From positions 1-37,796 of the forward strand of contig JAGHUL010000118.1 of NCBI GenBank assembly GCA_018064825.1: 37,796 nucleotides of DNA. Direction: 5' to 3'. The position numbers were made by a program, and so were the translations under genes. Positions 1-8,114 of this stretch are shown one piece after another; within the stretch, counting starts at the first letter, position 1; each line of letters opens with the position of its first letter. Below the pieces are notes generated by a model, which made no database searches, was not told the DNA's origin, and was given only the letters and a program-made list of their open reading frames with translations. The stretch comes from Candidatus Colivicinus equi. Lineage in GTDB: Bacteria > Bacillota_I > Bacilli_A > Erysipelotrichales > Erysipelotrichaceae.

Positions 1-321
1 AAAGAACTAGCTGAAATATATACAACAGCAGATGTTTTAATTAATCCAACTTATGAAGACAACTTCCCAACTGTAAATATGGAAGCACTAGCTTGTGGTA
101 CACCAGTCATCACATATAAGACAGGTGGTTCAGCAGAATCAATAAACGAAGAGTGTGGAAGTGTTATTGAAAAAGGAAATCAACACGATCTTTTATTAGA
201 AATAAAAAGAGTATGTGAAAGAAGTTCGTATACAAAAGAAGCCTGTATTGAACAAGCTCATAAATATGATATGTATGAAAAGTTTGATGAATATGTAGAT
301 TTATATGAAGAATTAGTCTAA
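1..321 (+). CDS. GT4-family glycosyltransferase, C-terminal part (5' end outside window)
   Basis: The reading frame is open from base 1, so this is the tail of a longer gene. The visible 106 residues match the donor-binding half of a GT-B fold GT4 glycosyltransferase: an ADVLINPTYED stretch, then NFPTVNMEALACGTPVI, the usual nucleotide-sugar contact region, then a GGSAE turn and a C-terminal helix. An internal ATG at 79 is not the start, because the conserved region begins before it. It presumably adds a sugar to a lipid-linked intermediate in the cytoplasm; donor and acceptor cannot be read. Its stop overlaps by 9 bases the stop of the leftward gene 313-1266, with no terminator between them. 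Confidence 0.85.
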   Translation, partial: KELAEIYTTADVLINPTYEDNFPTVNMEALACGTPVITYKTGGSAESINEECGSVIEKGNQHDLLLEIKRVCERSSYTKEACIEQAHKYDMYEKFDEYVDLYEELV

Positions 322-1266
322 ATCATCTTTAGTCCAAATATTATATACTTCATCATTTCCTCTAATAGAAGAAATGTAATTATTAATACAAGATGTGCTG
401 TTGCCGAAATGTAACTTTGATTGAAGGCATATATCAATCATTGCGAAAAGGTTCACCATCTTTTTTCTTTTATATGACCAATCTGAAGCATTGAACTTAT
501 TGTTATCATAGCCTTTATCGTTTTTATCACATAGAGTATATATCTTCGTATTTGGTAGTAATTTTGATATCTCTTCTACATATGAATAATCATCTGATAA
601 AACAAATAGATTATCGATATTGTCACAACATTCTTTAATTCTATTAGCTACAGTTGTTATGTTGTTTACAACACCTTTTTCATCAAGTTTGTCCCCACCT
701 CTAAGTTGAACAGAATAATATTCATTAGGAAGATTTAATGAAGTAATAATATCATTAACTTCTTTTCTTGTTTTATCGTTATATCTTAAAGCAAAGTCTG
801 CTATCTTTCCAAATTCATAGAAAGTTGGTCCACTAATCTCTAATTCTGGCCAATCAATTTGTTCGACAGTTGAAACTTTTTTACTTATAGCAGTTCTAAA
901 GATATCTTGAGTCAAATAATCTACACTATTGTTTTTCTTTAGTTTATTAGCCTGTTTAGTTTCTATTAGTTTTAATAGTGGATTAGATGAATAAAATCTA
1001 ATATTATATTTTTTATTTAATTCATCATGATTCATTTCACAGAATGGTTCAAAGAATTCTTCCCATCCATGTCCACCAGCGAAGTTGGCGTCATCTGCGT
1101 AAAGAATAAACTTAATTTGATGTTTGTAGCAATACAACATACATTGCATCATTGCATCCACTTCAGAGTGAAATCCTGCATAAGAACCCACATGATAAAT
1201 AATCTTCTTTGAAAAAGAATTATTTATTTCGTTATAGATTCTTAGTCTTTCCTTGTGGTCTAACAT
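313..1266 (-). CDS. fucosyltransferase-like GT-B glycosyltransferase (NodZ/GT23- or GT11-like)
   Basis: This 317-residue soluble protein is the only minus-strand gene in the window. Residues 187-193 (QLRGGDK) resemble the HxRRxDK motif of alpha-1,6/alpha-1,2 and protein O-fucosyltransferases, which contacts GDP-fucose. Residues 221-226 (FVLSDD) match the following F-x-x-(S/T)DD strand. Residues 287-303 (FGNSTSCINNYISSIRG) match the C-terminal FxxS..S....LRG element. The substrate is inferred; no GDP-fucose synthesis genes are visible here. I chose ATG at 1266 rather than TTG at 1269. There is no Shine-Dalgarno (SD) sequence; an extended -10 box (1282-1274, minus strand) lies 7 bases upstream, predicting a leaderless mRNA. 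The gene is divergent from 1303-2436 and converges on 1-321. Confidence 0.6.
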   Translation of the reverse strand: MLDHKERLRIYNEINNSFSKKIIYHVGSYAGFHSEVDAMMQCMLYCYKHQIKFILYADDANFAGGHGWEEFFEPFCEMNHDELNKKYNIRFYSSNPLLKLIETKQANKLKKNNSVDYLTQDIFRTAISKKVSTVEQIDWPELEISGPTFYEFGKIADFALRYNDKTRKEVNDIITSLNLPNEYYSVQLRGGDKLDEKGVVNNITTVANRIKECCDNIDNLFVLSDDYSYVEEISKLLPNTKIYTLCDKNDKGYDNNKFNASDWSYKRKKMVNLFAMIDICLQSKLHFGNSTSCINNYISSIRGNDEVYNIWTKDDLD

Positions 1267-1273
1267 CAAAATT

Positions 1274-1282
1274 ATTATATCA
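1274..1282 (-). promoter_or_regulatory. extended -10 promoter, predicted leaderless, for the 1266-313 gene
   Basis: On the minus strand this reads TGATATAAT, a perfect extended -10. Seven bases separate it from the ATG at 1266, so transcription would begin about one base before the start codon. There is no recognisable -35 and no SD. It lies back to back with the plus-strand box at 1286-1294. Confidence 0.6.
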
Positions 1283-1285
1283 AAA

Positions 1286-1294
1286 TGATATACT
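1286..1294 (+). promoter_or_regulatory. extended -10 promoter, predicted leaderless, for the 1303-2436 gene
   Basis: It reads TGATATACT (extended -10, one mismatch to TATAAT). The predicted transcription start near 1301 coincides with the ATGATGATG run at 1297-1305, and no SD is present. This argues that translation starts at 1300 or 1303, not at the in-frame ATG at 1285, which would lie upstream of the transcript. Confidence 0.5.
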
Positions 1295-1302
1295 TAATGA
1301 TG

Positions 1303-2436
1303 ATGAAAGCACTTGTGGTTACTGATTTATCTTTCCCAACTGGTTCTGCTATGGCAAGCAGAATCAAGTCTTTTTGTATGCTTTTTAAAGACTTGGGATA
1401 TGACGTACACATTATAGCTGCCAAGACTGATAACGACCACAAAACTGACATAATATATCGAGAAAAAAATTATTCGTTTGAAATTGTAAAATCAAATAGA
1501 TCTGAACAGATACAATCGTTTGTAGGAAACGAAAATCTATTAAGCAAAGTTGAAGAATACTTATCAAATAACATTGTAGAGTTTGCCTTCTTTAATAGTT
1601 TGGGAGCTCTATTTAACGATGTATTAGAACTATGTAAAAAACATAAGGTCAAAACTATTCTTGAACAATGTGAATGGTATGACGTATCAAACTTTAGATT
1701 TAAAGATCTTGATCCTAGATATATTAGATTCAATAAGAATATTAAAAACAACTTCTCAAAAGTTGATGGAATAATATCTATTAGTAGATTACTAAATGAT
1801 TATTATTTATCATTAGGCGCAAAATCTATTAGAATACCATCAATCTTTGATGTAGAGAACTCTATTTACAACACAGGACTAAATAACAAAAATGTTAAAC
1901 TAATCTACACAGGTAGTGTAGGTAAGTCAAAAGAATTCTTAAAACCAGTATTGGAAGCGATGTTAGGCTATGAAAATATAACTCTAGATATATATGGTCT
2001 AACAAAAGATAAACTATTAAGTAACCTTGACAATGATGAGGGTTTACTACATAAACTGGGTGATAGAGTAATTATCCATAAATGGGTATCAACAAACGAA
2101 CTATATGAAGCCATAAGTAATTCTAATTACCAAATCTTCATAAAACCTGAAAGAAGATCATCAAATGCTCAATTCCCAACAAAACTAACTGAAAGCATGT
2201 CTTTTGGCACTCCAGTTATATGCAATAATACTGGAGATATTGGTTTATACATAAAAGATAAAGAAAATGGCTTTATTTGCGATGCGAATAATGTGTCTCA
2301 AACATTTGACGCAATCAGCAAATTAACTAATGAAGAATATAATAAACTTAGAGTTAATGCTAGAAATACTGCATTAAAATATTTTGATTATCGAAACTAC
2401 ATCCAAGATGTAAGGAAACTTATTGAAGAGCTATGA
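1303..2436 (+). CDS. GT4-like glycosyltransferase
   Basis: GT-B fold glycosyltransferase of about 377 residues. The N-terminal Rossmann half starts MKALVVTDLSFPTGSA and contains the acceptor-side glycine loop. The C-terminal half starts at the strand KLIYTGSVGKSK and has the donor-site segment FPTKLTESMSFGTPVI, with E297 as the second acidic residue of the GT4 EX7E motif; the first glutamate is replaced by alanine, as in other FPTKL-type members. It is cytoplasmic, with unknown sugar specificity. In-frame ATGs exist at 1285, 1297, 1300 and 1303; 1303 is preferred because the -10 box at 1286-1294 overlaps the upstream extension. The stop overlaps the start of the next gene (ATGA), so the two are translationally coupled. 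Confidence 0.75.
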   Translation: MKALVVTDLSFPTGSAMASRIKSFCMLFKDLGYDVHIIAAKTDNDHKTDIIYREKNYSFEIVKSNRSEQIQSFVGNENLLSKVEEYLSNNIVEFAFFNSLGALFNDVLELCKKHKVKTILEQCEWYDVSNFRFKDLDPRYIRFNKNIKNNFSKVDGIISISRLLNDYYLSLGAKSIRIPSIFDVENSIYNTGLNNKNVKLIYTGSVGKSKEFLKPVLEAMLGYENITLDIYGLTKDKLLSNLDNDEGLLHKLGDRVIIHKWVSTNELYEAISNSNYQIFIKPERRSSNAQFPTKLTESMSFGTPVICNNTGDIGLYIKDKENGFICDANNVSQTFDAISKLTNEEYNKLRVNARNTALKYFDYRNYIQDVRKLIEEL

Positions 2437-3284
2437 GTACAACAATAGATAACATATTAAGTATTCTTCCAGATAAACTTTACTTACAACTAAAGTACTT
2501 TTATCGTTTCCATAAGTTTCCAAATTTAAAGAATCCTAAAACATATAACGAGAAATTGCAATGGTTAAAACTATATGATAGAAGGCCTATATATACAACC
2601 ATGGCCGATAAATATGAAGCAAAACAGTATGTCGCATCAACAATTGGTGATAAGTATATTGTTCCTACATATGGTGTATGGAACAAATTTGGAGAGATAG
2701 ATTTTGATTCTTTACCTAATCAATTTGTCTTGAAATGTACGCATGATTCTGGTGGAGTTGTCATTTGTAAAGATAAGAGCAAATTTGATATAGAAAAAGC
2801 AAAAGAGAAAATTAACAAGTCGCTAAACACAAACTATTATTATCATTCTAGAGAATGGCCTTATAAGGACATAAAACCAAGAATAATAGCAGAAAAATAT
2901 ATTGAAGATGAAAGCGGAGATTTAACTGATTATAAGTTCTTTAGTTTTGATGGAGAAACTAAAGCTTTATATGTTGCGACTGACAGGCAATCTAAAGAAG
3001 AAACTAAATTTGATTTTTATGATGATAAATTCATTCATCTAGATTTAGTTAATTCTCACCCAAATTCTTCAAAGGAAAACAAGAAACCAAAACAATTTGA
3101 AGAAATGATTCTTTTAGCTAATAAATTATCTAAAGGATATCCACATATTAGAGTAGATTTCTATGAAGTTAATGGAGAAATCTATTTTGGAGAGTTAACG
3201 TTCTATCATATGAGCGGTTTTCAACCATTCTATCCTGAAAAATGGGACTATATCTTTGGCGAATGGATAAAATTAGATAAGTAA
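2433..3284 (+). CDS. TupA-like ATP-grasp ligase (teichuronopeptide-type amino acid ligase)
   Basis: This 283-residue protein matches the ATP-grasp TupA-like family, named for the enzyme implicated in adding polyglutamate peptide to teichuronic acid in alkaliphilic Bacillus. Visible hallmarks are the N-terminal NPKTYNEKLQWLK and DKYEAKQYV segments, the FVLKCTHDSGGVVICKD stretch (about 98-114; K101 as nucleotide-binding lysine, then a glycine loop), and the C-terminal HIRVDFYEVNGEIYFGELTF block (238-257), whose D242 and E254 fit metal ligands. The expected activity is ATP-dependent amide ligation of an amino acid or peptide to a uronic-acid or amino-sugar glycan; the substrate is not determinable. 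It is coupled to the upstream GT through an ATGA overlap. No terminator follows. Confidence 0.75.
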   Translation: MSTTIDNILSILPDKLYLQLKYFYRFHKFPNLKNPKTYNEKLQWLKLYDRRPIYTTMADKYEAKQYVASTIGDKYIVPTYGVWNKFGEIDFDSLPNQFVLKCTHDSGGVVICKDKSKFDIEKAKEKINKSLNTNYYYHSREWPYKDIKPRIIAEKYIEDESGDLTDYKFFSFDGETKALYVATDRQSKEETKFDFYDDKFIHLDLVNSHPNSSKENKKPKQFEEMILLANKLSKGYPHIRVDFYEVNGEIYFGELTFYHMSGFQPFYPEKWDYIFGEWIKLDK

Positions 3285-3324
3285 AAGTAGTTTTTGCTTA
3301 AATGCATAATATATGTAAATATAG

Positions 3325-3330
3325 TAAAAT
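3325..3330 (+). promoter_or_regulatory. -10 box, predicted leaderless promoter of the PglF-like gene
   Basis: TAAAAT ends 6 bases before the ATG at 3337, which places the predicted transcription start at the ATG itself. No SD precedes the start, and no convincing -35 is seen. The region is very A/T rich, so chance occurrence is possible for any single box. Confidence 0.4.
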
Positions 3331-3336
3331 TAAGAT

Positions 3337-5271
3337 ATGCGAAGAGATCGTAGTTTTAAGTTTGAACATTGGCAAATAATCTCAATCTTTTTGATGATTT
3401 TTGATGCTTTATCAATAGCTTTTGCTTATTTCTTCTCTTTATGGTTAAGATTTGACTTCAAATTTGATTCAATAGAACCGAATTATATTAGAATATTCAA
3501 TAAAACAATCATATTATATGCACTTTTCTGCATAATTGTTTATTGGATTTTAAACAATTATCGTAGTATTTGGCGTTTTGCGAGCTACAACGAATTAATT
3601 AGAATATCTGCAGCTGTAGTAATTTGCTCAATAGCACATTATGAAATGGTAACTAGATTAGTGTTTAGGATGCCTAAGTCATATTTTGTCATTGGTTTTT
3701 TAATTCAATTAATACTTGCTATAGGCATTAGGTTCTCTTATAGGATTGTTTTGTTATTAAGAAGAAATAAAACCGAAGATAATTGTTCAAATATTATGGT
3801 TATTGGTGCTGGTGATGCTGGGCAACAGATTATCAGAGATGTTAATAGCCATGCGAGTGGGAATAATAAGGTTGTTTGTATTATTGATGACAATACAAAC
3901 AAACACGGAAGGTATATTGACGGCATCCCTGTTGTAGGTGGTAGAGACGACATTTTAGACGCTGCTAAAAAATACAAAGTAGATGAAATTTATTATGCAA
4001 TTCCTACCGCTACAAATACGCAAAAAAGAGACATTTTGAATATTTGTAGAGAAACTGATTGCGTTATTAAAATTCTTCCTGGTATTCAACAAATCGTTAA
4101 TGGTGATGTTTCGATAAATACATTAAAGAAAGTTGAATTAGAAGATTTATTAGGTAGAGATACTATCAAAGTTAATAACGATGAAATATCTGGTTATATA
4201 AGTGGTAAGGCCGTTATCGTTACAGGTGGTGGAGGATCTATTGGATCTGAGCTTTGTAGGCAAGTTGCCGCAAACAATCCTAAGCAATTAATCATTTTTG
4301 ATATATACGAGAATAATGCGTATGCAATTCAAAACGAGTTAAAGAAGAATTATCCTGAATTAAATTTAGTTGTATTGATTGGATCAGTAAGAGATTCAAA
4401 GAGATTAGACAATGTTTTCGCTAAATATCGTCCTGACATTGTATATCACGCAGCTGCTCATAAACATGTTCCACTAATGGAAGATTCACCATGTGAATCA
4501 ATTAAGAATAATGCGATAGGAACATTTAAAACGGCATATGCAGCAGTTAAATATGGTGCTAAACGTTTTGTATTAATCAGCACTGATAAAGCAGTTAATC
4601 CAACAAACATTATGGGTGCTTCAAAACGTCTATGTGAAATGGTTATTCAAACATTTGATAAGTTGGTGAAAAATGATACTGCAGATAAACTAAGTTCAGT
4701 TGAAAATTGCTTCTCTGTTGGTGGCGCAAACAAGCTTACAAACAAGACAGAGTTTGTAGCGGTTAGATTTGGAAACGTCTTGGGATCTAATGGTTCTGTT
4801 ATTCCACTATTCAAAAAACAAATTGAAATGGGTGGTCCAGTTACAGTAACTCATCCTGATATTATTAGATATTTTATGACTATACCTGAAGCTGTGTCTT
4901 TAGTGCTTCAAGCAGGAGCATATGCTAAAGGTGGAGAAATCTTTATATTTGATATGGGCGAACCAGTTAAGATTGATACACTCGCTAGAAACCTAATTAA
5001 ACTATCAGGATTAAAACCAGATGAAGATATCGAAATAGAGTATACTGGATTAAGACCTGGCGAAAAACTATATGAAGAAAAGCTGATGGCAGCTGAAGGA
5101 AACTTAAAAACAGATAACGATTTAATCTATATCGCAAAGCCTCTAGATATTGACGAAGATAAATTTTTACAAGATATTAAGGAATTATATGAGGTAGCGT
5201 GCGATAATGAAGATAAAATATTTGATGTTGTAGCTAGAGTTGTTACAACATACAAGAGAGAAGGTGTTTAA
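3337..5271 (+). CDS. membrane-bound NDP-sugar 4,6-dehydratase (PglF/CapD/EpsC type)
   Basis: A 644-residue enzyme of the long PglF/CapD class. About four membrane helices lie in residues 13-141. A first Rossmann domain begins VIGAGDAGQQ (155-164), and the catalytic SDR domain begins with the NAD loop TGGGGSIGSEL (296-306). The active site is STDKA (415-419) followed by M426-GAS-K430: methionine replaces the usual SDR tyrosine, as described for PglF. Expected reaction: UDP-GlcNAc to UDP-4-keto-6-deoxy sugar at the inner membrane face, feeding the aminotransferase 1 base downstream. Residues about 441-470 form a 30-residue insertion before FVAVRFGNVLGS that I do not recall in standard members. 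The C-terminal HPDIIRYFMTIPEA and GLRPGEKLYEE blocks are intact. Confidence 0.92.
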   Translation: MRRDRSFKFEHWQIISIFLMIFDALSIAFAYFFSLWLRFDFKFDSIEPNYIRIFNKTIILYALFCIIVYWILNNYRSIWRFASYNELIRISAAVVICSIAHYEMVTRLVFRMPKSYFVIGFLIQLILAIGIRFSYRIVLLLRRNKTEDNCSNIMVIGAGDAGQQIIRDVNSHASGNNKVVCIIDDNTNKHGRYIDGIPVVGGRDDILDAAKKYKVDEIYYAIPTATNTQKRDILNICRETDCVIKILPGIQQIVNGDVSINTLKKVELEDLLGRDTIKVNNDEISGYISGKAVIVTGGGGSIGSELCRQVAANNPKQLIIFDIYENNAYAIQNELKKNYPELNLVVLIGSVRDSKRLDNVFAKYRPDIVYHAAAHKHVPLMEDSPCESIKNNAIGTFKTAYAAVKYGAKRFVLISTDKAVNPTNIMGASKRLCEMVIQTFDKLVKNDTADKLSSVENCFSVGGANKLTNKTEFVAVRFGNVLGSNGSVIPLFKKQIEMGGPVTVTHPDIIRYFMTIPEAVSLVLQAGAYAKGGEIFIFDMGEPVKIDTLARNLIKLSGLKPDEDIEIEYTGLRPGEKLYEEKLMAAEGNLKTDNDLIYIAKPLDIDEDKFLQDIKELYEVACDNEDKIFDVVARVVTTYKREGV

Positions 5272-5272
5272 A

Positions 5273-6457
5273 GTGAAAGTAAAACCTTTTGAAAAACGTG
5301 TATTATTATCCAGTGCCACAATGCATGGTGATGAACAAAAATACGTCAAGGAAGCATTTGATACTAATTGGGTAACAACAGTAGGCGAAAACATTAACCA
5401 ATTAGAAAACGGTATAAGAGATTTACTAGGCATGCAAGGTACTGTCGCAATGGCATCTGGCACTAGTGCTGGACATTTTGCAGTTAAACTTGCAGATGTA
5501 AAACAGGACGATATTGTTTTTGCGCAATCTTTAACATTTGATGCAACAGTAAATCCGGTTACTTATGAAAAAGGTAAATTGATATTTATTGATAGTGAAA
5601 GAGATTCTTGGAATATGGATCCAAAAGCATTAGAAAAAGCTTTTGAAAAATATCCAGAATGTAAAACAGTAATTACTGTTAATCTATATGGCGTTCCATC
5701 TAAATTAGATGAGATTAAAACAATTTGTGATAAACATAATGCAGTTTTGATTGAAGATGCTGCCGAATCTTTAGGTGCTTCAATTAATGGCAAGATGACA
5801 GGAACTTTCGGTAAGTATAATATCGTAAGTTTTAATGGCAACAAGATTATTACTACATCAGGTGGTGGTATGCTTGTAACTGATAATTTAGAAGATGCAA
5901 AAAGAGCGCGTAAATGGGCTACCCAAGCAAGAGACAACGCGCCATGGTATCAACATTCAGAATTAGGATATAACTATAGAATGTCTAATATTGTTGCAGG
6001 TATCGGTAGAGGACAGTTATTGCATCTACAAGAACACATCGATAAAAAGAAACATATTTATCAAAGATATAAAGAAGGATTAAAAGGTTTACCAGTGAAG
6101 ATGAATCCTTATCTAGAAAACAGCGAACCAATATTCTGGTTAAGTTGTTTGATTATTGATAAAGATGCGATGTGTAAACATAACAGAACTGATTATGAAT
6201 ATTCATATGTTCATGAAACAGGTAAGACATGTCCAGATGAAATTAGAGACAAACTAGAAGAAATAAACGTTGAAACTAGACCTATCTGGAAACCTATGCA
6301 TCTACAACCTTTATACAAAGACAACGATTTCATCAAATTAGATGAAGATGTAGCTGCTGATATTTTTGATAGAGGCATTTGTTTACCATCAGATATTAAG
6401 ATGACTGATGAAGAGCAAGACATTGTTATTGAGGTTATTAGAAGCTGTTTTGAATAA
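5273..6457 (+). CDS. DegT/DnrJ/EryC1 aminotransferase, PglE-like (UDP-4-keto-sugar aminotransferase)
   Basis: PLP-dependent sugar aminotransferase of 394 residues. Key elements are the phosphate-binding MASGTSAGHFAVK segment (60-72), ED162AAESLGA for the pyridine-nitrogen aspartate, and FNGNK191IITTSGGGM, where K191 is the Schiff-base lysine. It should convert the 4-keto product of the preceding dehydratase to a 4-amino-4,6-dideoxy sugar using glutamate. The start is GTG at 5273, immediately after the upstream stop and 8 bases after an AGAAGG SD. An in-frame TTG at 5240 would lie inside the upstream gene and has no SD. Residues 300-330 (DKDAMCKHNRTDYEYSYV region) look like an insertion relative to shorter homologues, although this is common in the PglE/Per group. 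Confidence 0.9.
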   Translation: MKVKPFEKRVLLSSATMHGDEQKYVKEAFDTNWVTTVGENINQLENGIRDLLGMQGTVAMASGTSAGHFAVKLADVKQDDIVFAQSLTFDATVNPVTYEKGKLIFIDSERDSWNMDPKALEKAFEKYPECKTVITVNLYGVPSKLDEIKTICDKHNAVLIEDAAESLGASINGKMTGTFGKYNIVSFNGNKIITTSGGGMLVTDNLEDAKRARKWATQARDNAPWYQHSELGYNYRMSNIVAGIGRGQLLHLQEHIDKKKHIYQRYKEGLKGLPVKMNPYLENSEPIFWLSCLIIDKDAMCKHNRTDYEYSYVHETGKTCPDEIRDKLEEINVETRPIWKPMHLQPLYKDNDFIKLDEDVAADIFDRGICLPSDIKMTDEEQDIVIEVIRSCFE

Positions 6458-6459
6458 CT

Positions 6460-7116
6460 ATGTATAAGAATTTCTTTAAAAGATTATTTGATTTTGTTTT
6501 ATCTTTAATGGCGTTAATTATATTATCGCCACTTTTTATTGTTTTAATTATTGTGAATGCCATTAAGATGAAAGGCAATCCTTTCTTTGTCCAAGAAAGA
6601 CCAGGATGGCATGAAAAGGTATTTAAACTTATTAAGTTCAGATCTATGACAGAAGAGAAAGATGAAAATGGAAATTATTTACCAGATGAAGTAAGATTAA
6701 CAAAATATGGTGAATGGTTAAGAAATACATCTTTAGACGAAATTCCTGAATTAATTAATATATGTAAAGGCGATATGGCCATTGTCGGTCCTAGACCATT
6801 ACTGGTTCAATATCTTCCTTTATACAACGAGGAACAGCATCATCGTCATGATGTTAGACCTGGTTTAACAGGACTAGCTCAAGTAAATGGCAGATTCAAT
6901 TTATTGTGGCAAGAAAAATTCAAATACGATGTTGAATATGTTAATAACATAACTTTAATGAATGATATAAAAATAATAATCAAAACTGTAAAGTGCGTAA
7001 TTAAGAAAGAGAACGTTGAAAACGAAGAAATGGGATCTTGGTATCCGTTTTTAGGGAATGATGTTGAAGACCAACAAATAACCTTAAGAAAAGCAAAGGA
7101 AAAAAAGAATGGTTAA
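6460..7116 (+). CDS. small (PglC-type) phosphoglycosyl transferase
   Basis: A 218-residue monotopic phosphoglycosyl transferase. A single N-terminal re-entrant hydrophobic helix (about 12-34) is followed by FVQERPGW, KFRSM (59-63), the catalytic D93-E94 dyad in SLDEIPELINICKGDM, VGPRPLL (109-115) and the RPGLTGLAQVNGR segment. It transfers a sugar-1-phosphate, probably the diamino- or amino-dideoxy sugar made by the two preceding genes, to undecaprenyl phosphate on the cytoplasmic face, and so primes one of the two glycans encoded here. It starts 3 bases after the upstream stop with only a distant AGAAG as SD. It overlaps the next gene by 8 bases. Confidence 0.93.
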   Translation: MYKNFFKRLFDFVLSLMALIILSPLFIVLIIVNAIKMKGNPFFVQERPGWHEKVFKLIKFRSMTEEKDENGNYLPDEVRLTKYGEWLRNTSLDEIPELINICKGDMAIVGPRPLLVQYLPLYNEEQHHRHDVRPGLTGLAQVNGRFNLLWQEKFKYDVEYVNNITLMNDIKIIIKTVKCVIKKENVENEEMGSWYPFLGNDVEDQQITLRKAKEKKNG

Positions 7117-8113
7117 AGAAATAGGAAGTTATCAATCAAACATAATATTGCAAGATGATAATAACGGTTTTTTTAATGATGAATTAGTTTGGTTTATTTC
7201 TGGAAGATCTGCATTAGATTATATTATTAAAGACATAAAATATAAAAAAGAAACGAAGAAAGCGGCGTTGCCATCGTGGTGTTGCGACTCGATGATAGCT
7301 CCGTTTATTATAAACAATATTGATGTAGATTTTTATGATGTAATCATAGAAGACGGAAGATTAATAAAAACAATTAATACCGACGCAGACGTGTTATTAA
7401 ATATTGATTATTTTGGTTTTGAGCATAGCGACGTGTCATTTCCCGGAATCATAATTAACGATATTACACACTCGGTTTTTACTGATATTGATGAAATAAG
7501 TGATTATAAGTTTTGTAGTTTGAGAAAGTGGGCTGGCTTTGTAACAGCTGGTTTTGCTTATTCAAAAGATGGTTTCTCTGTTGCTGCCTACAATGACACA
7601 AATGACGAATATGTTTTGATGAGAAAAAATGCTATGAAGGGAAAAGAGAATTATTTGCACGATATCTCAACATCAAAAGATTATTATGATATTTTTGTTA
7701 GAAGCGAAGAACAATTAAATGACTTATATGGTTTTGCAGGAACGATCCAGGATATTAATGATGCAAAACATCTAAATGTTGAACATTTAATAAATAGACG
7801 CAAAGAAAATGCTAGAGTATTATTAAATGAGTTTAAAGAAATCGCCATATTCAAAGAAATAAACGATAATGATTGCCCGTTGTATTTTCCAATTATTGTG
7901 CCAAATGGTGAAAAAGAGAATTTAAGAAAATATCTAGTACAAAAAAATATATATTGTCCAACTCATTGGCAACTAACAAATTTGCACAACATAAGCGATA
8001 AAGCAAAGTATATTTATGATAATGAATTAAGTTTAATTTGTGATCAAAGATATTCGGTTGAAGATATGCGACATTTAATTAATGAGATAAAAGAATATTA
8101 TAAAGGAATATAA
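7109..8113 (+). CDS. PLP-dependent DegT-like enzyme, small divergent aminotransferase
   Basis: A 334-residue protein that looks like a shortened fold-type I PLP enzyme. FISGRSALDYII (29-40) resembles the cofactor phosphate-binding start of DegT proteins, ALPSWCCDSMIAPF (53-66) the following substrate-binding strand, IINDITHSVF (115-124) the aspartate/histidine strand that contacts the pyridine ring, and CSLRK140WAGF supplies a candidate Schiff-base lysine. Overall identity to classical DegT enzymes appears low and it is shorter than the 370-400 usual. It may aminate a second sugar or modify the PglE product. A good AAAGGA SD lies 7 bases upstream. One base separates it from the GNAT-like gene, suggesting that the two act together. 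Function is inferred only. Confidence 0.6.
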   Translation: MVKEIGSYQSNIILQDDNNGFFNDELVWFISGRSALDYIIKDIKYKKETKKAALPSWCCDSMIAPFIINNIDVDFYDVIIEDGRLIKTINTDADVLLNIDYFGFEHSDVSFPGIIINDITHSVFTDIDEISDYKFCSLRKWAGFVTAGFAYSKDGFSVAAYNDTNDEYVLMRKNAMKGKENYLHDISTSKDYYDIFVRSEEQLNDLYGFAGTIQDINDAKHLNVEHLINRRKENARVLLNEFKEIAIFKEINDNDCPLYFPIIVPNGEKENLRKYLVQKNIYCPTHWQLTNLHNISDKAKYIYDNELSLICDQRYSVEDMRHLINEIKEYYKGI

Positions 8114-8114
8114 T

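Noticed and set aside
3285-3310. Inverted repeat TAAG...CTTA after the TupA-like gene as a terminator
   Set aside because: The stem is A/T only with a mismatch, and no T run follows it.
3738-3977. Antisense open frame in the PglF-like gene
   Set aside because: Opposite a clearly conserved Rossmann domain, without SD or recognisable protein features.
5240-5272. TTG start adding 11 residues to the PglE-like aminotransferase
   Set aside because: It lies inside the upstream gene with no SD; GTG at 5273 has an AGAAGG SD and gives the normal N terminus.
8109-8114. TATAAT directly before the ATG at 8115
   Set aside because: It abuts the start codon with no spacer, and a good AAAGGA SD overlaps it, so it cannot place a transcription start at the ATG; it is a chance A/T match.
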